NCBI GenBank assembly: GCA_037367405.1
Contig: JAZKJV010002611.1
Span: 682,001 to 746,000, forward strand
From: Ottelia alismoides
Lineage: Eukaryota > Streptophyta > Magnoliopsida > Alismatales > Hydrocharitaceae
Direction: 5' to 3'
DNA length: 64,000 nt
Part shown: positions 34,090 to 46,765 of the stretch, piece after piece
Layout: the number at the start of each line of letters is the position of its first letter
Numbering within the stretch: position 1 is the first letter of the stretch
The notes under the pieces: model-generated
The model's input: only the letters and a program-made list of their open reading frames with translations
Databases searched by the model: none
Told to the model about the DNA's origin: nothing
Made by a program: the position numbers and the translations under genes

Positions 34090-35148
34090 CAAAAGAACAG
34101 AACTACGTTACATACATGTTTTGTGAGAAGACCACTAAAGGTAGGATCTAGATAGCCAAACATCATCAATTAGGATCTTTCAAGAATGCTACAGCTTGCA
34201 AGAAAATCCCTCCATATGGTGACAAAAGAATTATGTGCATATATGAATGAGAGGAAGTCTCACAAAGTTTCGTTTGAAGGCGGGAATATTAATGTGGATA
34301 ACATGATTTTTGATGATGATGATGATGATGATGACTGTGAGGGGAAAATGCAATTGTGCTTGGGAAGAGGGTTTGTCCAAGTAGAAAAAATAATGCTAAT
34401 TGACAACCTACAAAGAACAACAAAGGGCCTATGGACTCATTTGTGATCATGAAAGAGTTAAAAGGGAAAGGAAAAGCTCATATGAAACAAACTTCCATGG
34501 CGGATGCTTATAACAAGGAGATGTGACCCAGAAACATTCAATATATAGCTCGTTTCTTTTATCGCATTGATATACCATTTGCAAGGATATGATTCAAGCT
34601 ATTGGATTGTAAAATCTCAACTAGAAGCCACCGTCAGTCTTAGCCCACCACTTCACATTGAGAAGAATTACATAATCAAATTGATAGCTAGGCAGAAAGA
34701 GATATGGGTAAGTATGGATACTCTATTATGATAGAACAAGAGATATATGAGATTCTTAATATATTTCTGAAGCAAATTGAAGAGAAAAATGCCATACAAA
34801 TCACAACCGACGATGGAAACAACTATTACTTAGCATGTACATATTGATTATAGCCAATGAATTATTCTAGATAAATGTTACATCTTCCTACTATTTTTAT
34901 GTAGGCAAGTTTTACAAGAAACCATTCTTGTATTGGATATTGTGTACGGTACATGCCATCAACCTTATATATAAGAAGATATTGGCAAGAACCCGATGAT
35001 TAAGAATCTTGAAAGAGCCACTGCAATTAAGGATTACATGTACAACCACAATAAGTATTTGAACATGGTAAGAGAGTTTACAAATGGCAAGGAATTGGTC
35101 TATCAAGGAGTGATTGGATTTGCAACATTTCTTTCTTTCCAATCTCTC
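34090..35148 (+). pseudogene. hAT transposase pseudogene, N-terminal part (BED finger, DUF659)
   Basis: A BED-type zinc finger is readable at 34105-34200 (YMFCEKTTKGRI-stop-IAKHHQLGSFKNATAC). An acidic Asp-rich run follows (34308-34336), then TSMADAYNKEM and ARFFYRIDIPFARI, the start of the DUF659 region. LEATVSLSPPLHIEKNY is next. Then come KKPFLYWILCTVHAINLIYK and NLERATAIKDYMYNH, VREFTNGKELVYQGVIGFAT and FLSFQSL. These are the conserved phrases of plant hAT transposases in order, with many stops and shifts. Copia-B interrupts it here (left TSD CTCTC 35144-35148). Confidence 0.83.
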
Positions 35149-35354
35149 TGTTAGGAGTATATATGTTAAGAGAATATTTTGTTAAGAGTATATATGTTAA
35201 GAGAATATTATATGTGGTAGGAGTATATTCTTTTAACCCCATTAGGGGTATTTATGTATTTTCTCCTTTGAGCTCTGTAGGGTTTAGTCCTATATAAGGA
35301 CCCCTAGACCTCTTGAATAAGACACGCTCTTTCATCTTTTCATTATTCTCCACA
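35149..35354 (+). repeat. Copia-B 5' LTR
   Basis: 206 bp. It contains a local duplication of GTTAAGAG(T/A)ATAT words. TATATAAGGACC near 35292 is the likely TATA box. It matches the last ~200 bases of 49794-50053. Confidence 0.93.
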
Positions 35355-35366
35355 TGGTATCAGAGC
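35355..35366 (+). promoter_or_regulatory. Copia-B primer binding site
   Basis: TGGTATCAGAGC directly abuts the LTR and is a perfect initiator-Met tRNA type site. Confidence 0.95.
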
Positions 35367-35960
35367 AGCGGTCCTAGACTGGTATTCTGACCTAATCCTA
35401 CCACCACCACCAAGCCCCACGTCGCCCCCCTCCCTCCTGCGGCTATGCGTCGCTTCCCCACGCGGCCTCGCATCGCCTACAACGGCCTTGTGTTGCCCTC
35501 TCCACATGGCCATGCACTGCCACAGTGGCCCTACGTCGCCCTCCCCACGCAGCCCTGTGTCACCCTCTCCACGCAGCCCCGCATCGCCTTGTATTGCCAT
35601 GTGTTGCCTTAGTTGCCCTGCGTTGCTCTAGCGGCACCGCAACGCCCTAGCAGCCCCGCGCTACCCTATGTTGCTCCATCGACCCCGCGTCGTCTCCAGA
35701 AGCTCAACAGTATCCACCCATACAGCCTGACGTCGTTGTGTGCTGCTCCAGCAGCCCCGCGTCGCCTTCTGTAGCATCGTGTCACCCTCACACGGGCCTT
35801 CAGTGGCCTCACCCTCATGCGCTGCCACTATCAGCAGCCATGTGCCTCCAACAACCCCACCCTCACGCGACCCAGTACCCCCCTCAGGTTGCGCCGCCTG
35901 CCAGACTTCCGTTCGATGTACTGATAGGTCTATATGATACTTAAGACTACTATGTAGGTC
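35367..35960 (+). repeat. Copia-B C-rich leader with degenerate repeats
   Basis: The leader is a loose array of a CCCCGCGTCGCC-type word (about 35400-35780) before gag. Frames on either strand (Gly/Arg-rich or Pro/Ala-rich) come from the repeat and are not genes. Confidence 0.6.
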
Positions 35961-35986
35961 ACTTTTTCTTGACCTTTACGGCTATC

Positions 35987-36870
35987 ATGGCATCTGTCGA
36001 ACCCAAGACCATGTACCTGACTTCTTCTGTGATGGTACAGGGCATCTCTATCAAACTTAAGGGTTCCGATAACTATGTACTATGGTCTCAATCTTCAAGG
36101 TGTTTATTGGTGTTCAGTGAAAGAACTATATTCTTACTAAAGATCCACCCAAGGAGACAGAAAAGGACTATGATACCTGGTACATTGACAACTGCCCGGT
36201 GATTACTTGGATGACCAACAGTGTCGATCCAAATATAGCCTCCAATCTTCTCTACATGGAGACTGCAATGGCGATGTGGGAGAGCCTTGAGAACACTTAC
36301 TCCCAGAAGACAACCAAGCCCAGACTCTCAGATATCTATGCACGAATTTGGTCTGCAAATCAAGGAGATACATCCTTGATCGAGTACTATCGACTCCTTA
36401 CCGGTCTGTTTGAGGAACTCCTTATCTTCAAACCTGCTTGTTGTGACAAGCAGATAGGAGAACACACAAAATGGCAAGTGTATCGTTTCTTATCAGGACT
36501 ACATCCATGGTACTAGTCGGTGAAGGATCAATTTCTAATTGTTGCAGCTCTACCCTCTATAGAGACCGTCTTTGGCTGACTACAAGTACTAGAGTCTCTT
36601 CACCTCCTCTGACTGCTGAGACTACAACGCATTTTGCTTGAGGACGCTCGACCTACCAAGGAGGATGTGGCCGTGACCTTGGCCGAGGTAGAGGCCATGA
36701 GTTTGGACGAGGACGTGACTCAGGTCGCGGTCGTGGACGTGATCCTACTACTGCCTGCCATCCACCATGCACTCATTGCGGACGCCTGAATCATCCGTCG
36801 GAACGTTGTTGGGCAAAGTTTGGCATGCCTCCCAATGCCAACATCGCCTATGAGACTATCTCTTACGATG
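35987..36870 (+). pseudogene. Copia-B gag
   Basis: ATG at 35987 gives MASVEPKTMYLTSSVMVQG and LKGSDNYVLWSQS, the start of a UBN2-type Gag. A frameshift near 36190 leads to TNSVDPNIASNLLYMETAMA and MWESLENTY, then stops at 36516. Arg/Gly repeats (36650-36750) precede an intact zinc knuckle CTHCGRLNHPSERC (C-x2-C-x4-H-x4-C) at about 36773-36815. Confidence 0.85.
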
Positions 36871-36961
36871 GCACCTATGATATTGTGGATACCTCTAATG
36901 TTCAGTCCTCCAGTGATAGTCAGACCTCCTTTATTGCTCCTGAGTATGCTCGCTTCAACAA

Positions 36962-38652
36962 TTGTTACAGAACTTTGTCGGTGACATCCCTGATTCTACT
37001 CCTACTGTTAGTATGGTCGCTACATCAGATACAATAGCCAGCTCTGCCTCTACATCTGCTCATGCATGGATCATCGACTCGGGTGCATCAACTTATTTGA
37101 CGGGAGAAGGTAGTCTTCTCACCTCCTCACGGTTGTCTTCCGTTGTGAAGGTTGTTCGGGTTGTTAATGGTGCACATTCTCCTATTACTAATGTGGGCAC
37201 CATGGAGTTCTCCTCCAAACTCCGGCTTATTGGCATTCACTGCACTCCTGACTTTCCTCTTATCCTATTATACATTCACAAGCAGTGCACTGAGCTTAAC
37301 TGCCAAGTTATATTTGATGAGTTTTGTTGTTATTTTCAGGACATCCGGACAAAAAAGATATTTGGTGGGGGACGTGAGAAGAACGATCTTTATTATCTTG
37401 ATATTCCCTCTGACTCTGATTTTGTTGTCGCTTCGTCCATCTTTGTTGACCCTGTTCTCGGGCATCTTCGTCTCGGTCATTCGTATGTTAAAGCTCTCTC
37501 ATTATTTTTTCCTGAACTCTCTATGCTCAAGCCTTTTGAGTGTGAGGCATGTCAGTTCGGGAAACATCATAGAGCGTCGTTCCCCGCTCGTACTAAGCAT
37601 CTTCGTAAAGTATCTTTCTCTTTAGTCCAGTGTGATATTTGGGGACCTTGTACGATCTGTACTCTGAGTAGGCATAGGTATTTTGTTGTTTTTGTTGATG
37701 ATTATAGTAGATCGTCCTAGGTCTATCTTCTAAAAGAGCATTCGAAGATTAATAAAATAGTCAAAAATTTCTTTCATTATGTCGAGAATATTTTCTCCTT
37801 CGGTATAAAAATTTCTCATTCTGACAATTCCCTAGAATTCACATAACATGACCTAACAAACTTCTTTGCCTCACACGGAACCATACATTAAACCTCTTAT
37901 CCATGTATGTCCCAACAAAATGGGAAAGCAGAAAGAAAACTCAGACATCTCCTAAATATTGCCCGCTCTCTTCTTACTCAGTTGAATCATGAAGGTTCCT
38001 AAGACCTATTAAGGATGTTGTTCTGACCACTGTTCACCTTATCAATGGAATTCCATCTTCAAACCTAAATGGATCAATCCCCTTCTCTCTACTTTACCCA
38101 ACTGAGTCACCTTTTACTCTTCCGTTAAGAATCTTTGGATGTGTGTCTTTTGTTCATAATTTTCACACTACCGCAAACTTTCTCCTCGTGCAATCAAATG
38201 TGTCTTTTTCGAGTATTCTAGTACTCAAAAAGGTTACAGGTGTTATAATCCAACCGGACGTCGCTATTATATCTCTGCAGATGTAACCTTTTTTTAACAA
38301 ACTAGTTTCTTCACTCAGTCTGTTACAGATATCCCTCGAGATCTCCCACCTCCACCCATTGTCTATAAACGCAGACAAATATCTTCACCATCGGATGTTC
38401 CTTCGCCCGTTTCTCTTTTTCAGGATGATATGCCTTCTACAAGTGTCCCCTCCAATGTTGTCTCGGATGATCCACAAGATCTTCCAATTGTTGTGCGTAG
38501 GACTAAAAGGCAATGTACTTCTCATCCCATTTCTCATTTCACCTCTACTGCCAGTTTATCTTGCACTTAACAGATGATATGCAGGTGCTCTCATGACTAT
38601 TTCTATTTCGAGAGACCACCATAGTGCTTTGCAAGACTCAAGATGGCGAAAG
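36962..38652 (+). pseudogene. Copia-B pol, protease and integrase
   Basis: Protease has an intact WIIDSGAS motif near 37070. The pre-integrase zinc region has GHLRLGH and CEACQFGKHHRASFP. Integrase has VQCDIWGP and VFVDDYSRSS; the Trp codon after that is TAG at 37718. SHSDNSLEF (second Asp) and NGKAERKLRHLL (Glu) follow with more stops. The integrase C-terminus is traceable (CLFRVF, YYISADVTFF-like) to about 38300, then the linker toward RT. Copia-C interrupts it at 38652, at the start of RT (left TSD GAAAG 38648-38652). Confidence 0.85.
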
Positions 38653-41237
38653 TGTTGGACATGCGAGCCCACGGCGAGCCATTATGCAATAAATGTTATG
38701 GGGAATATCATTCCCTAATCTGAAATGAAGAATAACTAATTTACATAAAAAGTCCCTTAGTACAATTAGGGTTATATACCATGGCCATCTTAATGATCAT
38801 ATAATTGTTGATTCAATTATTGAATCATAGAGATTGGTGCTTGGATAAATATCTAATGAGTTACATTGAGGACTCATCAAGCACCGTCAAATGATTGTTA
38901 AGAGATGATCTCCAGCCTGAGTAGGAGATGGCAATCCTTTCTCATTTGGCTGATATCTAACCGACCTCTTGATGCAGGTCCTCTGCATAGGAATAGAGAT
39001 TCGGAGGTGTTAGATAAGTTAGGTTAAAGAGTTGACTTAATGAGATCGAGATAACCAAAGTCCGATGTCGTACGCTGTCACGATATAGGCACGCATCCTC
39101 AGACTGGAGACAGATGTGTTCGTATATGTCTAACTATGTACATTTAGCATACCAATAGGTTGATGACCTAACCAAGGTCTATACACCGACGTGTTGGTGT
39201 GCATATAAGAACATGTGAGTAATGTGATCTCTCAAAGGGATCATATGGGTTCATTTACTAAACCGGAAGATATGACCTCACTCATGAGATATTGGGAAGA
39301 ATCAAATTTTGTGCACAGTCGTCTCGCTTTGAAAGCTTGCCTGAAGGTTTGATATATACTTTTGGAGAGTATATAATCAACACCTGGGTATGATATATGC
39401 TTTTGAAAAGTATGTGATCGATACCAACTCCCAATGATCGAATGAGAAAACTTAATGATAAAACCCTAAAGGAGATAGACTAAAAGAGATCTAATACTTT
39501 GGGTTTAATATGGATTTTCTAGTATGCAGGATGTATAGGTATTGGGAATACCTGAGGGTGATGGTGATCATAAACGATTGTATAACCATGACTCTTCCAT
39601 TCCTAAGGAGTGATGAAACGAGCCTGGATTTTAGTGACTCCTCTCAGTAGATAAGTAATATGATCTTGGTCCAAAAGTTGGACTGTGATCTGAATGTGAT
39701 TCAGATGCAATGAGAAGATTAGATTTACGGTCTTGATTTAATCAAGCATCTATAGGAGGCCCGCAAGATCTAGATTTGAGATGTGATCTCAATATCTAAG
39801 TCACTATACGTGGAACAATACAATCACAATGTCCTTATCTCCAAGTATCCGCAGAGAAAGTGCATTATCCTTGAAAGAGTTCGAGGATAATTTCATTGTT
39901 AATATGTGTATCCAAGCATTGAGAAAAATAATAATTAAATGTGATTTAATTATGACGAATAATATGAATTTGATTCATATTATAATTAGAGTTATCTGAG
40001 ATAATTAGATTTGATTTAATTATCAAAAGTCTAAATAATGTAAATGTGATTCAGATTATTTGGGCACATGAAAATAAAGATCCAAGATGATTAAATGTAA
40101 TTTAATTATCATGAATATGAATAATTTGGATAGCACTATCCATATTAATCATCTATATTATAAATGTGATTTATAATATATAAGAGAGAGCTATTTGTGA
40201 TTTATATTTGTTGATTAATTATTGATGTGAATTGGATTCACATTGGATAATTAATTGAAAATATAATTTACATTTTGTTTTGGGATATGAATGTGATTCA
40301 CATTTTGCCAATGGCATGATCGCAAATTTTACAAGATAATTATAAATTATTTTTGTTAATAATTTACAACAATTGCTGTTGTAAATCTTGGAGATCTCAT
40401 GAGATAATGAGATCTCATGAGATAATGAGATCTCATGAGATGATTGGTGGTCGTCCCTCCTTTTTAGGGGATGTGGTTAGTCTCATCATTATCTCCAAGA
40501 CTAGCCATTTGATTTGAAATTAATTTATATTAATTTATTAACATATATTAATCTAAATTAAATTAATTGTTATTGTGTTTTTACAACAAGATCATAGTCA
40601 TTGAAAGAAATACAAATCAATCTCATCCATTGATTGTGTGTTATCCATGGATTGAGATCCATGGACTCCCAAAACCATATATAAAACGAGGCACCCATCG
40701 CTCTTCAAGTTAAATCATCGACAATCTCTCTCTCATTCTCTACGCGCCATCTATCTCTCTCCCTTGGATGGTCGTCCTCTCTATATTAGAGTAAAATCGT
40801 CATCGTTGCAGCATCATCGTTATACTGCCGGACTGCTTAATCGTGGATCTCCATCTCCATTGGTGTGCCTCGCTCGTGAAGAAGATGTTGGATCTCGTAT
40901 GACGAGATCAGGAGATTCACCACTTGGATCATCAACATAGATTACGAGGAGCACGTGTCGCGATCGCAAGCGTCTCCTCCGTCAGACCAGACTTGAGATA
41001 GGAGGCCTCTTAGTTTAGAGACTTGATCGCAACCACGCTTCAAGAGGTAACCCTAATACTTGTTTGTGGTTTAGACGAAACGATCCGAGAAGTGTTCTTG
41101 GATCATGTGGTTTAGTCACATGAATTTTTTTTAATTTTTGTTGCCTCGAGCCACTAGTGCGACTAGTCGCTCTTGATCGTATATGATGCGATCCTTATGC
41201 TTCCGTGATGCGCTTGCGGATTTTTCCATATCCTTCA
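38653..41237 (+). repeat. Copia-C 5' LTR, 2585 bp
   Basis: It holds a TATA box (ATATATAA, 40677-40684). Just before the TATA box is an inverted repeat of CCATGG arms around ATTGAGAT. A threefold tandem palindromic word GAGATCTCATGAGATAAT lies at 40391-40447. Short frames near the 3' end are chance. Confidence 0.93.
40640..40690 (+). promoter_or_regulatory. Copia-C LTR promoter: CCATGG hairpin and TATA box
   Basis: CCATGG-ATTGAGAT-CCATGG lies about 15 bases upstream of ATATATAA. The same pair is at 48774-48815 in the 3' LTR. The hairpin, but not the TATA box, survives in the solo LTR near 28376-28398. Confidence 0.6.
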
Positions 41238-41239
41238 AG

Positions 41240-41250
41240 TGGTATCAGAT
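41240..41250 (+). promoter_or_regulatory. Copia-C primer binding site
   Basis: TGGTATCAGAT starts two bases (AG) after the LTR end. Copia-D has the same two-base spacer. Confidence 0.88.
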
Positions 41251-43930
41251 CCAGATTGGAGGTTTTGGATACGATCAATAAACGTAAGAAGGCTTGGGTT
41301 CATAAGGGATTGTGAAAAATCTTTCGTATTCCAATTTTCGCAGCCTTGTTTTGTGATAAATTTCGACCTTGTTTAAAATGTTTAAACATGAAACTATCAC
41401 CTGGATAATGTTCTCCATTAAATAAGGAAACCGTGGGATTTGAGTTTACGTAATTTGGATTATGTTTGTTCAAGTTATGATCATTTTAATGACCATATGT
41501 CCACTGTTTCGGCGATGGCGAATAATGATGTAATTAAGGAGTTAATTACGGTTTTAAAACGCTTGAAAATGTGTGTTTATCATTTGGGTTCTGTTTTAAA
41601 TCAAATTAGCAAACTTTAGAAAATTATTTTGCTTAATTTGGATTAAATTGATTAAGATATGTTAATTTTAGTAAGTAGGGATCACTGCTGAAAATTACAT
41701 AATTGATCATGAACCTTGTGATTGTCATTTAACTAACTTATGAAATTAATGGTTAATTTTCTGGAATAATTATGGATATTTAGGAAATATTTGATGATAA
41801 TTGTTCCCTTAAATGACATTGCCTCAACCAATACATGATTAGATATGATCTAGATCATCAATTGGTCACTTGATACGCTTTCACCAAACATGTTACTTGA
41901 ATAGGTTTTGGGAATTTGTTTAGTAAATTTCCTTATAATCAAAATGGTTTTGATTATTACTATATGGTATAATTTCGGTTGACGAACCGATGAACATCTC
42001 AAGTACACAACGATCGATTTACTATTATCCTTTCCTGAGGTGGATATGGTGTCTAGTCGAGGAGCATTGGGATAGCAGGTGCACCGTGTGCGGTATGTCC
42101 CACTCCCGTCAGTATTGGTTATGACAGCGGGTAGGGACTCGATAATGCTGGAGAAATCAGGGTGTATTTTCTAATTATTAAAATTCGAATAATATGTACT
42201 TTGAGATAATACCATTCTTTTAAGTAAAAATCAAGTTTGTTGATTGAATTGGATTGATAATTGATTTAATGAGATTAAATTAATTATATACAATTAAAAC
42301 ACTTTATTATGAATAGATGTGTAATTCCCTTAGAAGAATTAATCATAATGAATATGATTAATAATGATTAATTAAATTTGAACAAGATATGGAGGAACAT
42401 AAATGACATCCATGGTCTCCCGTCAAGGCAAAGGGTTCCTTCGCTAGAGATTGTATATCGAAGACGCATATCCGAAGTGACAGCTCATGCATACAAGCCA
42501 TTTGGATCGAGCTCTTTACTTCTTGAAAGAGTAAGGACGTATACGTAGAGACCCAATATCAGATCCTCATATTATTGTGGCAGTATTGGATTGCGCATAG
42601 CGAGTTGTATTCCTGTTGATGGTTGATTCAATTAATGACGAGTCAACATCATCATAGGGATGGTGGGCTCGGGTGTTAAAGACCAAATTGAAAAATGCAA
42701 GTTGGACTTGCAAGGCGAAATGTGTTCCCGCTTCTTTTTATCCGAGTTACAGTTTCTCATATTATTGGGATGTGAGAAAAATAAGGAAGGAGATCCCAGA
42801 TCTTGCTTGAGATATAATGGTAAGTACATCTCTTACATTAAAAATATTTAAGGGAATGAACTTTTAATGTTGACAACGCAAGACAACTTTGATATAAAAT
42901 TCCTAAATCAAAGTAAAATATGTATGTATATATATTTATATTTATATATATTTATGCAAATTGCTTATTTTAGATAATCCTCATTAAACCCAATCAATAG
43001 AATACTCAATAATAACCAGTAAAATATCATGTATTGGATCCATGATCAAGATATTATACTTGCAATTGGACACGTAATGTATGTGGTTGCAATATGCAAG
43101 TTTCCTCATGACAATGAGGAATGACAATTAAATTGACAATAGGACAACAACCTAGGGTTTGTGTGTCTCTATAGTCTTGATCTCTCATCGAATGTACTTT
43201 GGAAGTGACATATCGATGATGATCGCAATTGTCAAATAATCCTTATAAAATCTAAGAAGATGTTTTCGGCAAACATATGTACTCTCAACATTTAATCATG
43301 AATGACATGGTTCTCTGCATTACGGTGGCTCTACATGAGATGATGTACTCAAAATCTTTGAGTACCTACCTGAACCAATGATTTTAAGAGTTAAGATGGA
43401 TGTAGATATGATGAGTGTCATCATTCTATTGTTCGTACTCTAGTCATTCATGAAGCTTTATAATAATCACATTGTATGAATTGGATAAAGCATGTATAAA
43501 TGTTGAAATAGTCTTATATTGAAATCTTTTGAATTTAATATAAGAGATCCTTGGTATAAGCAATGATTGTTTATAGACGAAGAAAGCGCAGTTGAAGCAT
43601 GGGTCTGACCCATGTAAGAAGGAAAGTCAAGGAGTTGACTATACTTCTGTAATTTCCATAAGACATCTAAATAGTTGGATGAATGCCAATACTGCAATAA
43701 ACCGATGTCTTGATAGTGTGACTATCTAGTCTATCTAGGATCCTTAGAGAAGGACTCAGATAGTGCATCAAAATAATCTATATCTATATGGTATCATTGA
43801 AATTGATTGTCTTATTAGATAAGATTAAAGTCTAATAATTGTATCTCAATTTCTAATAACACTTGCATATGTTTACGAAGACTAGAAAATTTGATCTTAA
43901 GGTTTAATAATCATCCACGGATATTGAAGC
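41251..43930 (+). other. Copia-C leader and decayed gag region
   Basis: No frame over 80 codons survives. The stretch is collinear with the reverse complement of copia-D (61000-63400), for example around 42700-43100, so it is true element sequence. A Cys-rich scrap near 43640-43690 (YFCNFHK, CQYCNK) may be the Gag zinc knuckle. Confidence 0.55.
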
Positions 43931-43941
43931 AATTGTTGTCA

Positions 43942-44160
43942 AGGCCCTAAATGTCGGTTTCGATCACAAATTCGGTGACCGGACGAAATGGTTCGGTGGA
44001 ATTTCGGTTGAAATTCGATCGAAATCTCGATCATTTCGGTCATTTTTGTACTAGGGCCCTTATATTTCGGTCAATTCGGCCATTTCGATCGAATTTCGAT
44101 TTCGGCAAGATATCGATATTCGACAAAAATTCGACCGAATTTCGCTGAAATTTGAGGCCA
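43942..44160. mobile_element. Small insert made of degenerate TTCGRTC / TTCGATCGAA motifs
   Basis: About 220 bp of repeated TTCGG, TTTCGAT and TTCGATCGAA-type words inside copia-C. The ends are weakly inverted (AGGCCCTAAAT left, ATTTGAGGCC right). Copia-D has no insert here: at 60595-60612 its sequence runs straight through as GTTGCAACAATTGC. So this is a real insertion. A TSD is blurred (TTGTTG-like left, TTTGCA-like right). Confidence 0.7.
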
Positions 44161-44449
44161 TTTGCAACAATCTCTATTGGATAGATAGACTTCATATTCT
44201 GGGAGAGCCCTTAGTCTTAGAAAATGTTTCTATGGCCTGGATATTAGAATACACTCATAGTTTATTTCTAAGTGTTGGAAATAAACATGAATTATGGAAT
44301 AAACCTATCATAGAGAGTTATGATGGATATATTTCAGATAATAATCTAACATCTAGTGGACTCTACTAAATTAGAAAATTAATGAATGGTTCATTAAGAT
44401 TTCTAATACTGAAAGTTAAACCTTATTAGATCAATAGGAGGATGAAAAT

Positions 44450-45960
44450 CATTTGACAATGATCTAGCAGCAAGCCTTGGACATTTATTTGTTGATTTGA
44501 TCAACAGACTAGCAAGAGATGAAACTTTAGAATGTCTAAAATTTCAAAACTTACATACTTTTGAATATTGTATTCAAAGTAAGATGTCCAATACACCCTT
44601 CTCTGCGAATGGTGTTAGACGTTGAGGTATTCAAGATCTCATACATATTGATGTATGTGGATCATCTATATCATGATAAACATTAATGATATGTGATATC
44701 ATTCGATGAATATTTTCTATATCAGGTATCTTCCTTAGAAACCTTTGAAATGTTCAAAGATTTCACAATTTTGGTTTAGAACCAAAGTTCGAAGGAAGAT
44801 GAAAATGAATTTGATCTAGTCTAGGTAGTCAATACCTATTAGATGAATCCATGAATACTTATGGAGAAAGGAATATCATTCCTATCTCACTCCTCCTAAT
44901 ACATCTAAACTCAATGGAGTTGTAGGGAGACACAATTGGATCATGCATGACACGATCTTATCAATGATGAATATTAGCATTATTACCTCTTAGTTTCCAG
45001 GTATATATGTAGTAGGGACTACAATATATATCCTTAATAAAGTTCCATGCAAGTAAGCTGGAATGTAACTTCATTAGGAAAATAAAGGATGGTATTGGAT
45101 ACCTACTTTATAACCTTGAGATTCTTGAAAGATCTCATTTATAAGGATATGATTCTTGGAGGACGACTCTCTTAAGAATCAAGATAAAAATGAAGTAAAG
45201 GAACTCATTGAATCTTGAGAAGATAATGAGGCTCCTAAAATCGGAAACTAAAAGGATAAGTAAAGATGAAACACTCATACCTCTTCAAATGAGTTTGAGG
45301 ATAGATTCCATGTGTCAGTTAAGTCTGATAATGATATGACTTCATGTGATGAAGCTTATGAGGATCATGACATGGAAAGATGGATGTTAGCAATAAAGTC
45401 TAAAGTAGACTTCGTATACAAATGTTGTATATGGATCCTTGAGGATCCACCTATATGGGTAAGACCCATTAAGGTGTAAATGGATCTTCAAGAGATAGAG
45501 GGAACCTGATGAGAAGGTTGAGAACTTCAAAGCACGGCTCGTAGCCATGAGTTGTACATCGAAGAGAAGACATCGCTTGCGATGAGACTTGCTCTACAGT
45601 GACCATGCTTAAACTCATCATAATATTGCTAGCTTTAGCTGCACAACTTGACTATGACATCTTTAAGATGTGAGTCAAGATTGCATTCCTTTATGAATAA
45701 CTCTCTAAGGATATTCACATGAAGTACCCCCAGAGCTTCATGGTTAAGGAAAGGAAAGTGTGCAAGCCGAATAACTTCATCTATGAACTCGAATAAGCTT
45801 CTTATAGTAGGAACATAAGATTTGAAGAAATTATAAATGTTATGATTTCAGATAGAATCTTGATGAACCATGTGAAACTTAGTGGGAGTGCCATTGTGTT
45901 CATTGTGCTAAATGTAGATGATATCCTGATCATTTGGATAATAATAATAAAGTGTTATAA
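44450..45960 (+). pseudogene. Copia-C pol, integrase and RT remnants
   Basis: The pre-integrase block reads LGHLFVDLINRLARDE and CIQSKMSNTPF (44490-44620), then LIHIDVCGSS, the first Asp of integrase. LTPPNTSKLNGVVGRHNW (44900-44940) is the Glu block with the catalytic Glu replaced by Gly. RT starts near 45350 (DMERWMLAIKSKVDF); FMVKERKVCKPNNFIYEL is next, and IVFIVLNVDDILII holds the catalytic VDD (45890-45940). RNase H is barely readable. Frame changes and stops are frequent. Confidence 0.75.
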
Positions 45961-46753
45961 TCTAGTTGTTCCATACCTTGAGATATGATCTCAAGGATAC
46001 CTCTTAGATCTTAATTCTGAAGTTGTTCAGAAGTAAAGAGGGGAGGGTGTTGGGACTATCACATTTGTAGTACACCTTGGATATATTCCATTTTTTGGAA
46101 AATTCCAATAGAGGCTTCTTTTCCTTAAGAAATTAGTACTGACCTATCTAAAGGGATAGCACCTCAGGGAGTTGAGGAAGTGAATGCTAGAACCGCTTAC
46201 CCTTGTGCATCAGTTACGAGAAGCCGAGTGTATGCTAGATATGTACAAAAGTCAGATGCCTGTCATGCAGTGGGAGCAGTAAACTATTACTAAACCTACT
46301 ATGGAAATAAAACACTTGATTGCAGTAATAACAATATCTTCAAAGATATCAAGACTTTTAGAGATAATGATCTCAAAGTCTTATCTTCAAGAACTTAAGA
46401 CCCTGTAGATAGTAATCTAACAGTCTTAACTTCAGATACCTTAAGAGATAGAGATCTCCAAGAATAAAAATATTATGATAAGGATTATGGAAATACTGGT
46501 TATAATAATAATAATTAAGCTCTAGTGTCAAGAACACTAGAACTGACAATATTGAGTATTGGGTACATAAGTCGCAACATTCGCATTGTATGCGAGCACT
46601 GTTACTGGGGCATGTGCAAGTGTCGTAAAAGGACTTGTTATAGTCTCTTGTGAACAGAGTGATTGATCAGCTTACCTAGCTATCTTTCTAAATAGCCTAT
46701 GATTGTCACATGAATGCGGGTTTAAATGATTAGCACATTAATGGCTCTTTGGG

Positions 46754-46765
46754 TTAGTGGGAGAT
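46754..46765 (+). promoter_or_regulatory. Copia-C polypurine tract
   Basis: TTAGTGGGAGAT abuts the start of the 3' LTR. Confidence 0.85.

Noticed and set aside
35343..35600. Gly/Asp-repeat ORF on minus (GLRGEGDTGLRGEGD)
   Set aside because: Translation of the C-rich leader repeat of copia-B, not a gene.
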